Shown: positions 11,217 through 20,889, counted from the first letter of the stretch. The stretch is 64,000 nt of DNA from Physcomitrium patens (GCF_000002425.4 NC_037260.1:15793372-15857371); one strand, 5' to 3'. The notes: a model not told the origin generated them from the letters alone. Made by a program: numbers and translations.

Positions 11217-12560
11217 TCAAACTATCTTTAAAAAAATTCTTCTACGTATTATAATAAAATCTAAAGTACCATTAGAAACTTCTATTAACTTGTCTTTCAT
11301 ATTATTTGAAACTTTTAATATCCATTTTTGGCTGATATCAATGGTCCATTTCTTCCTATCAAAAAGTCTTCTAGACATGATTTTTTTCTTAGAGTCATGA
11401 ACAATCAAAGCTAAAATCATATCTTCAAGCTCTTCAAGCTTTGCCTTTGTCCAAAATAAATGATAATAATCCACCTTTTTTTTTTTATTACACTCAAAGT
11501 TATAGTTATTAGCATAAATAAGTAACTTTGTATCTTGATAAACCATCTTTTCATTTGTTATTTTTCCAACTATGAGTTCTTGAATTTGTATGGTCTAGGC
11601 TTTTTTTATTAAGCCTTGTGCTTCTTTATATTCAAATTCAGCTTGATTTTGGATACATGTTGTATCCACAATAATCCTTGTATTACTCATATTCATTCAA
11701 GCAAACATTTGTAAAACCTCATTTTTTATTTTTCCATTGAAAAATTCTTCTATTTCTTCAACTTCTTCTTTTTGAGCCTTACTAGAGCCAATTTCTTGTT
11801 CTTTTTTGTAGCCATCATTAATCATAGGATTACATTTAAGAACAAATACTTGATCAATTTCTTTTCTTTTATTCATAGTTATTCAAGTATCTAATGATTC
11901 TGCCATAATAGCTTCAACTTTGACTTTGCTAACATCATCCTTTTTCTTCATTTTATCTTTCTCCCATCATTCTTTTGATATTGATATATCTCTAGCATGA
12001 GCAGAAGAAGGCATCTTTACTAGCTTTTGTCCTTCAAAAGCTTCTTTATTATTTAGAAACCTCTTTTTGCTTCCAAATTTAGTAGCATCTTCTTCACGAA
12101 TAGCTCTATTCTTTTTTTCTTCAACCATAGCATCACACAAACCATCATATTTGTCTTCATGTAAAAATGCTTTAATGCTAATGACATCAACTAGATCACT
12201 CCATCTAGTCATTTTCTTGATAGCTTCAGCTTTCTTGATCATGGCTTCTATAGTTGATAAAGAATTAGCCTTAACTGCTTTTTGTTCAACTGTAACAGAA
12301 TAAGTCTCAATTTCTTTTTATTGTATGGCATTTCTCTTTAATATTTATTCTTCCACTAACTTTTTCATGCCACCTTTTCCAAAATTAGTCTTCAAAGGCT
12401 CATTTGACTTTATAAATTTTAACCTATCCTCCTTTAAATATACATTATCATCCTTGATTATAATCTTATAGTTGTTACATTCACCACGCTTATGATTTGA
12501 ATTCTCACACTACATATATCTCTCTAAAAATCTGTTTGAGCCTTCAATTGACTTTCATGA
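11217..12560 (-). pseudogene. Element E gag-related downstream region (broken)
   Basis: Reading the minus strand, a degenerate knuckle (CENSNHKRGEC) lies near 12510, followed by NFGKGGMKKL near 12370, an open stretch with TRWSDLVDVISIKAFL at 12242-11967 and another with RRLFDRKKWTIDISQKWILK at 11546-11217. I recognise this order of motifs as a conserved plant retroelement gag-family polyprotein, from general familiarity. Frames change at least three times. Confidence 0.55.
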
Positions 12561-12817
12561 GTTTGTTATCTCAGATTTCTTTAACTCAGTCATTTCTACC
12601 TTCAAATCCTTGATGCTTTTGATCAATTCTTCAAGAGTACCATCTTTGACAATCTTGATCACCTTTTGAGGTGGTACTTGATTGTGAGATGTAGGCACTA
12701 GTTCCAATCTTTTTATTAAACCACAAATCTTGATCTTCTATTGTTTAGCCAAAAGCTCCATTGTCTCTTTTATTAGCTTCTAATTATTTGTAAAACCACT
12801 CTTAGATGTCTTTTCTA

Positions 12818-13387
12818 TTAGATGAAAGAGAAGCTTGTCTTCCAAATATTCATCAAATGCTTGCAAGAATAACTCAATTTTTTTTGTTTTCCTAGTTGCC
12901 TCTCTTGCCACGGCAATTGGCCAAACTTAGCTTCAAATTTTTTGATTAATTCATTTGGAGCCATTTGATTCCCTAGCCTATGTTCAATCCACTCCAAAAA
13001 AGTCACCTTGGTCATTCTTTTTGAATCATCCTCAAAAAATTCATCTTTCAAGAGTTCTTCAAATTTCCTCCATAATATAGCCTCTGCATGCAACTCTAAC
13101 ACTCTTTCCCTAATTTTTGATATCACTACCCAATCAAATGTAGTGATCATCTTCATTTCTAGAACTTGATGCACTTTCATTTTACATGTGTAAATCCTTA
13201 AGAACTTGGTGATATTCCTTCCATCAAACCTCCCAACTTTGTCTACTACTATTTGTAAGGCCTTAGTAATGCTCATATCCTTTCCATGCACAAATTGCCT
13301 TTCTTCCATAAATTGAGCAAATACCTTGAATAAATCATGGGCATCCACTCCTCTTAATAATCCAAATCCTAGATTTTGATCTCTCAT
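12818..13387 (-). pseudogene. Element E gag N-terminal region
   Basis: A 189-codon open frame contains FDGRNITKFLRIYTCKM, FDWVVISKIRERVLELH and MTKVTFLEWIEHRLGN, which fit the plant gag-like family whose capsid region precedes the knuckle seen near 12510. It begins about 35 bp inside the primer-site-like segment on the minus strand, so MRDQNLGFG may be close to the true start. The frame is lost near 12850 in an A/T-rich slip region. Confidence 0.6.
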
Positions 13388-13421
13388 TTCAACTTGTTCA
13401 GAAAATTAGTGTCTTAAGGCT

Positions 13422-13440
13422 CTCTCAATGGAAGCACCAA
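13422..13440 (-). other. Putative primer binding site of element E
   Basis: On the minus strand TTGGTGCTTCCATTGAGAG starts two bases inside the LTR end (CCCCAACA). I recall similar post-LTR sequences in other plant LTR elements but do not assign a tRNA. Confidence 0.5.
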
Positions 13441-13442
13441 TA

Positions 13443-13540
13443 TGTTGGGGCAGAGAGAGTTTGCCTCAAGAAAGCATTGGGCTCTTACTTGCTACTAATT
13501 ACTCAATCAAGTCTTAAAATAAGAAAGACTAAGATTATAA

Positions 13541-13588
<48 letters not shown>

Positions 13589-14728
13589 ACTTTTAGGTGC
13601 TATTACACCAAATATATAAATCTTAAGTTTCCAAAAATATCCAAAATATGATAAAACCTCTAAATCCTTAAATATCCTTATCCTTAAACTTCAAAAATAC
13701 AAATCTCTCAATCAGATTGTTCAAACACATTCAAAATTTATACAAAGTATTGATGTATTTTTATCAACTACTACAACAAATTTCAGCTATAAATTCATTG
13801 TAGATCTTAAGATATCACCAAAATCCTAACAATAGCTTCAAATCCTAGTTTTGATACACCCGCATGGAATTTTCTTTATATCTCACAAACTAAGTACTTT
13901 ATTTTCATAAAATTTATATCTATAGCTTTTTAACACAATACAATTATCTACCTTTTTTGAAAGATTTAAGTCAAAAATTCATCCAAAAACTCAACATATG
14001 GCTCCAACCATTACTATGAATAAAATAACTTACTTACTATCTTTGATTTGGATGCACTGACTTTAACTCTCTACAACTTCTTCATCCAAATTCTAAATTC
14101 ACCAAATAATATATGAAAAGTATAGTCAAAGAAGTGCTCTCTTCAATCCTAGTCGCCGATTCTTTATTGCTCTCCGTAAACATATGTTATGTCTCAAAGA
14201 GTGATAGTAGAAATGAAATTAATACCTTAAATTTGAGTGCTAATAAGTTCTTCATAAAAATTCCAAATCACACAAAATTTGTATCTTATCCATATCCAAA
14301 AACCTAAACTTATTGCTCCTAGCCTCCAAAGCTCGAATGACTTCAAAAGAGAAACCCTAATCTCTAATACGGCCTCAGAAAGCCTCATTGAAGCCCATTG
14401 GACATGGCCTTCGACCAATATGAATAAAGATCTCCATTCCATGCCTTCATTCAACCATGCCTTGCTTTCATCCCTCTCAATAAGTCTCCTATTAGTCAAA
14501 AATTTGTTCTTTAGGCTCTAAACTCTTCTCAAATTTTCATATTAAATATTTAGGTCTTATAATTTTTTTTTAATGCTATAATCAAAATAGATAAAACTCA
14601 AAATAAAGTTTTTTATATCCACTCTCTTTAAATTAATCTATTAATTTATAAAAATATTTTATAAAAATAATTTATAAAAATAATTTATAAGACTATTGAA
14701 ATATCTTACTAATTGATCTACCTAATGG
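13443..14728 (-). repeat. 5' LTR of element E
   Basis: Starts TGTTGGGGCAGAGAGAGTTTG and matches 9800-10947. It has gained a (TA)n tract at 13544-13583. Its far end is obscured by the insertion of element A. Confidence 0.6.
13544..13583. repeat. (TA)n microsatellite
   Basis: About 40 bp of uninterrupted AT dinucleotides inside the E 5' LTR; absent from the partner LTR, so it expanded after insertion. Confidence 0.9.
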
Positions 14729-14977
14729 CATACTGTCATGGACATACATTGGAAGATTCTTCGAATATTCTTCTAGAATATTCTCTAAAGATTCTCTAAA
14801 GATTCCTTTAGAAGATTCTAGAAGATTCTTAGAATATTCCCTAAAGATTTTTTTAGAAGGTTCTAGAATATTCTGATAGATTTTAGAAAGTTGCTCGAGA
14901 AGTTTCCTAATTAGTAGAAGTTGTTGGAGAAGCGTCCTAGTTAGTGGAAGTAGCTCGAGAAGCTTCCTATTCAGTAG

Positions 14978-14987
14978 TATATATAGG
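14978..14987 (+). promoter_or_regulatory. TATA box of element A LTR promoter
   Basis: TATATATAGG. A start about 30-32 bases downstream, as usual in plants, falls at 15008-15010, the exact beginning of the CAGTCTCGACAA segment. Confidence 0.75.
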
Positions 14988-14988
14988 A

Positions 14989-15018
14989 GTCGAGGCTGAA
15001 GGGTTCTTCAGTCTCGAC
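14989..15018 (+). repeat. Inverted repeat at the expected transcription start of element A
   Basis: GTCGAGGCTGAA (14989-15000) and TTCAGTCTCGAC (15007-15018) pair at 11 of 12 positions with a 6-nt loop. The same design with unrelated sequence is present in the C and D LTRs. Confidence 0.8.
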
Positions 15019-15020
15019 AA
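15009..15020 (+). other. Proposed self-primer (5' end of element A RNA)
   Basis: CAGTCTCGACAA is the perfect reverse complement of 15148-15159. It begins 31 bases after the first T of the TATA box, so it should be the first dozen bases of the transcript. Confidence 0.65.
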
Positions 15021-15147
15021 CACATCTTTTGGAGTTCTAGCTCACCTTTCTGGTGTTGTTCTTATACTCATCTGTTTAATCTAGTTCTGCCACTTCTTCT
15101 TGAACTTCTTGTTAGATTTCAAGTCTGTATTTTGTGTCCGTGACAGT

Positions 15148-15159
15148 TTGTCGAGACTG
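15148..15159 (+). other. Proposed self-complementary primer binding site of element A
   Basis: TTGTCGAGACTG starts two bases (GT) after the LTR end. The 12-bp pairing with the predicted RNA 5' end, and the two-base gap that integrase end-processing would remove, match the organisation of Tf1-type self-primed elements. No TGG-starting tRNA site is present at this position. Confidence 0.65.
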
Positions 15160-15168
15160 CATTTTCAC

Positions 15169-15181
15169 TAGTATCAGAGCT
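15169..15181 (+). other. Displaced tRNA-iMet-like site in element A
   Basis: TAGTATCAGAGCT matches the iMet primer-site consensus at about 11 of 13 bases but begins 23 bases past the LTR. The C and D elements keep an equivalent site. Confidence 0.55.
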
Positions 15182-15448
15182 AGTTCCTTCTTGTTAGAGA
15201 GTGGATTACCCCTCTTCTTGAAGGTGTGCTAGTGTTTTAGAGGTTGCGGATTACCCTCCTCTAAACTGATATCTCTTCTTTCTCAATATTGGAGCCTTAT
15301 TCTTCTTGGAGAGAGTGGATTACCCCTCATCTTGGAGTCTTAAGGCGTTTTAGAGGTTGCTGAGAACTTTCCTCTGAACCAATATTGTCCTCTTGTCAAA
15401 ACTCTTTTTTCTTCTTTTTGAAGGTTAGCCGAAGGTTAAGACGTTAAA

Positions 15449-16450
15449 ATGGCTGAAAGTTTGGAATCCAAACTAGACACCATCATAAATGCTCTTGCCT
15501 CGTTGTCACATAGGACAACAGAGATCGAAGGAGTCATGATAGGACTCCATAACAATAGAGCATCTGGAGTAGCACCATCTAAAGCATATCAGCCTCAAAC
15601 TTCTGCGCCAGAAGAAGCAGTTCTACCTCCATTTCAACAAGATCGAGTAGTCCTACAACGAAAGGAGCCTCGAATTAGTCTTCCGGATAAGTTTGATGGA
15701 ACTCGTTCCAAGTTTCGAGGTTTTGTCAACCAAATCAGGTTGATAACAATTTTACAGCCCAAACGTTATCCGACGGACGAAGCGCGTGGTGGGCTTGTTG
15801 GAACCTTGCTTACAGCACAAGCTCTGTCTTGGTTTACTCCCTTGTTCGAGAAGCGATCGCCAATCCTGAGCAACTTTGAAACGTTCTTGGAGGCGTTTGC
15901 AGAAGCATTTGGCGAGCATGATAAAGTTCGATGGGCTACAACAAAGATCCGATCGCTACGACAAGGAACACGCTCTGCATCAGTCTATGCCTCGAATTTC
16001 AGACAATTGGCAAGTGACATTAATTGGGGTGAAGAGGCGTTGGTGAGTCAGTTTTATTGGGGCTTGAAGGATGATGTGAAGGACTTGCTGTTATCTCTTC
16101 CTTATCCTCAAACGCTCAACGAAGCTATTAGCCAAGCTGTAAAGTGTGACAACCGCCTATTCCAGCGTCGCCAAGACCAACGTCCAAGACACCAAATGAC
16201 TCGTTACGACGTGACTATGTTTGCAAATAGCTTAATCTCACATTCGAAGGCAACAGACATGCAAATCGACACGGCGCGTGTCCGATCTCTTACTCCAACA
16301 GAGAAGAAACGGCGTATGGAGGAAAGGTTATGTTTGTACTGTGGAGAAGAAGGTCACAAGGTTGGAAATTGCCCCAAGAAGCAAAATTGGCACCCTGTCA
16401 AGACTAGAAGTGCGATGATTCCGAAAAACGACGACGCCCAACCACAGTAG
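15449..16450 (+). CDS. Element A gag (intact frame, 333 aa)
   Basis: Encodes the structural protein that packages element RNA into virus-like particles. The ATG at 15449 starts MAESLESKLDTIINALASL, a helical N-terminus. A capsid region of the retrotransposon gag type runs at about residues 75-230 (KFDGTRSKFRGFVNQI, TALSWFTPLFEK-like core). A CCHC zinc knuckle CLYCGEEGHKVGNC is at 295-308, followed by a basic tail. The frame ends TAG at 16448-16450. Pol is open in the -1 frame from 16408, so gag and pol overlap by about 40 nt. The knuckle and the conserved SKFRGF segment are shared with C copy 2 gag. The gag frame is open although pol is damaged. Confidence 0.9.
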   Translation: MAESLESKLDTIINALASLSHRTTEIEGVMIGLHNNRASGVAPSKAYQPQTSAPEEAVLPPFQQDRVVLQRKEPRISLPDKFDGTRSKFRGFVNQIRLITILQPKRYPTDEARGGLVGTLLTAQALSWFTPLFEKRSPILSNFETFLEAFAEAFGEHDKVRWATTKIRSLRQGTRSASVYASNFRQLASDINWGEEALVSQFYWGLKDDVKDLLLSLPYPQTLNEAISQAVKCDNRLFQRRQDQRPRHQMTRYDVTMFANSLISHSKATDMQIDTARVRSLTPTEKKRRMEERLCLYCGEEGHKVGNCPKKQNWHPVKTRSAMIPKNDDAQPQ

Positions 16451-19400
16451 GAACCGTGCGGCTGGACAATCTAATATCACGACACCAATCAGGTTCCTCC
16501 TTCTCTGTCCAACCTGCCCGTTGTTTTACAATTCCTTTGTTTTTAGGCCCTCAAAAACAAAAAACTTTAGCTTTATTGGATTCGGGGGCATCTACTTGTT
16601 TTTTAGATGAAGAGTTTGCTAAACGCCATAAGATCCGTTTAGTACAGAAGTCCAAACCTGTTCACGTAGAGGTGATAGATGGACGACTCTTATTGTTAGG
16701 CAACGTTACCCACGAATCAGAACCTATAGAAGTGGTGTTTAAGGACCATAGTAGTCACATTATTTTTAATATTATTAGAACCCCATCAAGCCCTGTTATC
16801 CTTGGTCTTTTTTGGTTAGAAGATCATAATCCGTCCATTGATTGGAGGCTACGAAGGATAACATTTCCTGAAAAAAATAATAATAAACCTGTTCGTAGAA
16901 CCTACATGAAGAAATCCATGTTTATTGGAGCAAGAGCGTTCCTAAGATCGTCCAAGGAAGGCGCACCATTTGTCATTTATGCAGCTCCAACTAGCGGCGA
17001 GAATATCTCAACATCGAATATATCAGAACAATATAGGGATTTTGAAGACGTGTTTCAGAAGAAGAACGCCAATATACTGCCGGAACATCGACCATATGAT
17101 TGCGCCATAGACTTAGAGGAACGAGCGCAACCACCTTTTGGTCCAATATACAACCTATCGCAGATGGAGTTGGCAGAATTGCGGAAGTACATCGATGAGA
17201 ATCTAGCCAAGAATTTTATTCGACATTCAAAGTCGCCAGTTGGAGCACCAATCCTATTCGTGAAGAAAAAGAATGGCTCACTCCGGATGTGTGTGGACTA
17301 CCGAGGACTCAACAAGGTGACCAAGAAAAATCGCTATCCCTTACCTTTGATCTCCGGCCTCTTAGATCAACTTAGACGTACAAGGATTTTTACAAAGATT
17401 GATTTAAGAGGAGCCTACAACCTTGTGCGAATCAAAGAAGGAGATGAATGGAAGACAGCCTTTCGTACAAGGTATGGCCATTTTGAGTACAATGTCATGC
17501 CTTTTGGTCTTACCAATGCTCCAGCGGTCTTTCAGCATATGATGAACGACATCTTTCGGGAGTACCTCGATGACTTTGTTGTCATCTATCTGGATGATAT
17601 TTTGATATTTTCCAAGAATGAAGAAGAACATGAGAAGCACGTTTGTTTGGTTCTTGAAAAACTACGCGAACGAGGACTCTACGCCAAGTTGGAGAAGTGT
17701 CAATTTCACCAGAATGAGATGGAATTTTTGGGCTTCATTGCGACTACAGAGGGCTTGAAGATGGATCCAAAAAAGGTAGAAGCAATTATATCTTGGGAAG
17801 TTCCGAAGACGGTTAGAGATATTCAGTATTTTCTTGGATTTGCTAACTTCTATCGGATCTTCATCAAGAATTATTCTCAAGTTGCTGCACCACTCACGCG
17901 TCTAACAAGCAAAGATAAGCTCGAATGGAGATCACAAGCAGCAAAAGCATTTCAAGATCTTAAGACGGCATTCACTACGGCTCCAATTTTGGTATACCCT
18001 GACTTTGCAAAGGCTTTCTATTTAGAGACCGATGCTTCAGATTTTGCTTTTGGGAGCTGTGCTTTCACAGATGGGCATAGACAAGAAGCTTCACCCAGTT
18101 GCGTTCTATTCACGGAAGTTCTCTGCTGCTGAGATCAACTACGAGATCCACGACAAAAAGCTGCTTGCTATAGTGGATGCCTTCTAAGAGTGGCGTCACT
18201 TCCTCGAAGGAGCTGCACATCCAGTGACTGTTTATACGGACCACAAGAATTTGGAGTACTTCATGACAGCTCGAATTTTGAATCGTCGTCAAGCTCGATG
18301 GAATATGTCTCTATCACGATTTGACTTTATTATGACCTACCGCCCTGGAAAACAGCAAGGATTATCTAACGCATTATCGAGGAGATCGTATCTTGCGCCA
18401 AAGGCTGGAGAAGCAGCGTTTGATCAACAATGTATAACATTGTTGAAACCAGAAAAATTCAGGATTTTTGCTACTGTTGCCACTATCGATGACGGCTTCC
18501 TCAGCGAGGTACGTACTGTGACCATTGAGGATTCTATAGCTCTTGACATCAAACAACGTGTCGATAATGACAAGTTTAAGGTGGAGGGAGATCTTCTGTA
18601 TTTTGAGGAGCGGTTGTATATCCCGAAAGGACCAACTCGACTCCGAGTACTTCAATCTCGCCACGACTTTCCAGCTGCAGGACATTTTGGATTCAACAAG
18701 ACTTTGGAGCTCATTTCACGAGATTTTTGGTGGCCCCAAATGTGGAAGGATGTGAAGGAATTTGTCCTTTCTTGTGATGTTTGTTCAAGATCCAAGATCC
18801 CTCGACATCGTCCGTATGGACTTCTCCAGCCATTGCCTATTCCGCACCGACCATGGTCTTCAGTTTCTATGGACTTCATTACGGACCTACTGCCATCGAA
18901 TTCATTTAACAGCATCTTTGTTGTGGTGGATCGATTTACAAAGATGGCGCATTTCGTGCCTTGCAAGAAAACATCGTCAAGTGAAGACACCGCAAGACTC
19001 TTTCTTGATAACATATATCGTTATCATGGCCTACCAGATGATATTGTGTCGGATCGAGGTACTCAGTTTGTATCCAAGTTTTGGAGGTCCCTCTTTGAGA
19101 TATTGAAGGTGGATATTAAGCTCTCTTCGGCTTTTCATCCTCAAACTGACGGTCAAACGGAGCGGGTGAATCAAGTTTTGGAGCAATATTTACGATGCAG
19201 CATCAACTATCAACAAGATGATTGGACTGCATATCTACCGCTTGCTGAGTTCGCATACAACAACACTCTTCATGCGTCAACTCAACAAATACTATTCTTC
19301 TCCAACTACGGATACCACCCCAAGCTCGATTTATTGAGTTCTTCAGCAAATAACAACCCAGCAGCTGAAGGATTTGTGAAGCAACTATCGGAGCTTCAAG

Positions 19401-19927
19401 CGACGTTGAAGCTTCAATTGTAATCTGCCCAAGAGAGTTACAAGGCATCTGTAGATAAATATCGAAATGAGGCGCCTACTTTTAAAGTTGGAAGTAAAGT
19501 ATGGCTTCTTTGACGGAATATCAAGACCAAGCGGCCATGTGACAAATTGGACTATCGGAGATTAGGGCCATTTGTTATCGAGAAGCAGATCAATCCGGTG
19601 GCATATCGTCTGGAGTTACCAGCTACTATGAAGGTACATCCAGTCTTTCACGTGTCTTTGTTGGAACCTTATCGAGAGTCAGCTTTTCCCCAAAGAGTAC
19701 AAAGTCCGCCACCAAGTATCGAAATTGAAAACCATGAGGAATACGAGGTGGAAAAGGTACTAGATTCACGGCATAATAGGAGAAAATTGGAGTATTTAGT
19801 GCATTGGAGTGGATACGACATCAATGAACGAACGTAGGAGCGTGCCGAAAATCTTGCCAATGCACCAAAAAAGGTACAAGAATTTCATCAACGATATCCT
19901 CATAAACCTAAGCCGATTCAACGATAG
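16408..19927 (+). pseudogene. Element A pol: protease, RT, RNase H, integrase, chromodomain (broken)
   Basis: Domains in order: protease with LLDSGAS near 16577; reverse transcriptase with YLDD at 17587-17598; RNase H with ETDASDF near 18030; integrase with an HHCC finger (HDFPAAGH ... CDVCSRSK, about 18662-18800), then MDFITDL, SDRGTQF and a QTDGQTERVNQ block for the D,D,E triad; a chromodomain with EYEVEKVLD and LEYLVHWSGY (about 19738-19870) that would steer integration to modified histones. One extra T near 18048 shifts the frame, and stops occur at 18185 (TAA), 19421 (TAA), 19511 (TGA) and 19835 (TAG), mostly explained by C-to-T or G-to-A changes. Gag-pol expression would need -1 frameshifting. 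The integrase reads like the sushi/Tf1 side of the chromoviruses. Confidence 0.92.
16423..16429 (+). promoter_or_regulatory. Candidate -1 frameshift site between gag and pol of element A
   Basis: GAAAAAC is read in gag as G-AAA-AAC. Slipping back one base enters the pol frame, which from here (EKRRRPTTVGT) resembles the C pol start (GKRIRPATIGT). The C element has GGAAAAC at the same distance (seven codons) from its gag stop. Confidence 0.4.
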
Positions 19928-20053
19928 CTTCTTGCTGAAGCTTGCTCATCAAGTAGCATAAAAAGGGAGGAGGGTACTTCCAAAACCCATAATTCGATAG
20001 TGTAGAACTTTGTTAGCAACTATAGTTTGCTCTTATCATTTTAGCCTTTGGAC

Positions 20054-20401
20054 ATGGATAGTCAAGATACTACACTTGTTATGTCATCTCAAGCGACTAG
20101 CTCACGAAGACGACCGCGAGATGAAGAACCGCCTGCACCACGACGACGTCGGAGGATACCGAGCAACAGATCGCTATTAATTGTATTTGAGGTCGAGCCT
20201 GCCTACGACGGTCAGCCAGAAGGTGTGTTTCGAGGACAGTTTCACAATGAAGACACAGAAGTCCACGCTTGGTCAGAGGTTGAAGGTGTTGGTCACTACT
20301 GTTGGCTCCAAGGGCCGATGAATCATTTGCCTCGCGAACAACAATTGGAATTCATAGCGGATGTGATGCGACAGATTTTTATTTTCTTGCGTTGGTATTG
20401 A
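20054..20401 (+). CDS. ORF3 of element A: conserved small protein of unknown function (115 aa)
   Basis: An intact frame starts at ATG 20054, 127 bases after the pol stop and about 50 bases before the purine tract and 3' LTR. The N-terminus is very basic (RRRPRDEE, PRRRRRIP). The C-terminal half aligns with ORF3 of both C elements: GHYCWLQGPMNHLPREQ here against GHYRWLRGPINHLRREQ in C1, with further matches upstream (LLIVFEVE against LVILLEVG) and downstream (EFIADVMRQI against EYVANTIRRI). No signal peptide, membrane helix or zinc motif is visible, so it is not an envelope gene. I do not recognise the family. The basic arm suggests nucleic-acid binding, by inference only. Confidence 0.75.
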   Translation: MDSQDTTLVMSSQATSSRRRPRDEEPPAPRRRRRIPSNRSLLIVFEVEPAYDGQPEGVFRGQFHNEDTEVHAWSEVEGVGHYCWLQGPMNHLPREQQLEFIADVMRQIFIFLRWY

Positions 20402-20436
20402 CTAATAACAACATTGCTTCTCGGAGACCTCGAAGT

Positions 20437-20451
20437 TAGAAGAGGAGGTGA
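20437..20451 (+). other. Polypurine tract of element A
   Basis: AGAAGAGGAGGTGA directly precedes the 3' LTR, as needed for plus-strand priming. Confidence 0.8.
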
Positions 20452-20884
20452 TGTCATGGACATACATTGGAAGATTCTTCGAATATTCTTTTAGAATATT
20501 CTCTAAAGATTCTCTAAAGATTCCTTTAGAAGGTTCTAAAAGATTCTTAGAATATTCCCTAAAGATTTTTTTAGAAGGTTCTAGAATATTCTTAGAAGGT
20601 TCTAGAATATTCTGATAGATTCTAGAAAGTTGCTCGAGAAGTTTCCTAATTAGTAGAAGTTGTTGGAGAAGCGTCCTAGTTAGCGGAAGTAGCTCGAGAA
20701 GCTTCCTATTCAGTAGTATATATAGGAGTCGAGGCTGAAGGGTTCTTCAGTCTCGACAACACATCTCTTGGAGTTCTAGCTCACCTTTCTGGTGTTGTTC
20801 TTGTACTCATCTGTTTAATCTAGTTCTGCCACTTCTTCTTGAACTTCTTGTTAGATTTCAAGTCTGTATTTTGTGTCCATGACA
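20452..20884 (+). repeat. 3' LTR of element A (433 bp)
   Basis: Matches the 5' LTR with about eight transitions and one 21-bp tandem duplication ('aaggttctagaatattctt' unit near 20575-20615) that explains the length difference. It ends CCATGACA before CATAC. Confidence 0.95.
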
Positions 20885-20889
20885 CATAC

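Larger units (their letters stand above)
9800..14728 (-). mobile_element. Element E: LTR element with gag but no pol
   Basis: Two related LTRs (9800-10947 and 13443 to about 14728) enclose about 2.5 kb. On the minus strand the interior has a primer-site-like start, a gag gene in pieces (13387-11217), a purine tract (GAGAGAGTAGA near 10955) and no trace of RT or integrase. This is the layout of a non-autonomous gag-only LTR element. The right outer end is uncertain because element A inserted at 14733/14734, and I could not fix a target duplication (AACGA on the left, perhaps AATGG on the right). Confidence 0.65.
14734..15145 (+). repeat. 5' LTR of element A (412 bp)
   Basis: TGTCATGGACAT to GTGTCCGTGACA. 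U3 has several 'gattctctaaagattc' and 'aggttctagaatattc' type repeats. A TATA box (14978) is followed by an inverted repeat and by the segment complementary to the primer site. Confidence 0.95.
14734..20884 (+). mobile_element. Element A: complete chromodomain Ty3/gypsy element with self-complementary primer site
   Basis: 6,151 bp between CATAC (14729-14733) and CATAC (20885-20889), with TG...CA LTRs of 412 and 433 bp. Order: primer region, gag (15449), pol (-1 frame: protease, RT, RNase H, integrase, chromodomain), a small separate frame (20054-20401), purine tract and 3' LTR. Pol has one frameshift and four stops, so the copy is inactive. The LTRs differ by about eight transitions and one 21-bp duplication, making this one of the younger insertions in the stack. 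It lies at the border between E and B. Confidence 0.95.

Noticed and set aside
15146-15160. A normal tRNA primer site directly at the A LTR
   Set aside because: Sequence after the LTR does not start with TGG or match a tRNA 3' end that I know; the complement to the LTR explains it better.
18374-19014. Antisense open frames over element A integrase
   Set aside because: Shadows of the plus-strand coding frame.
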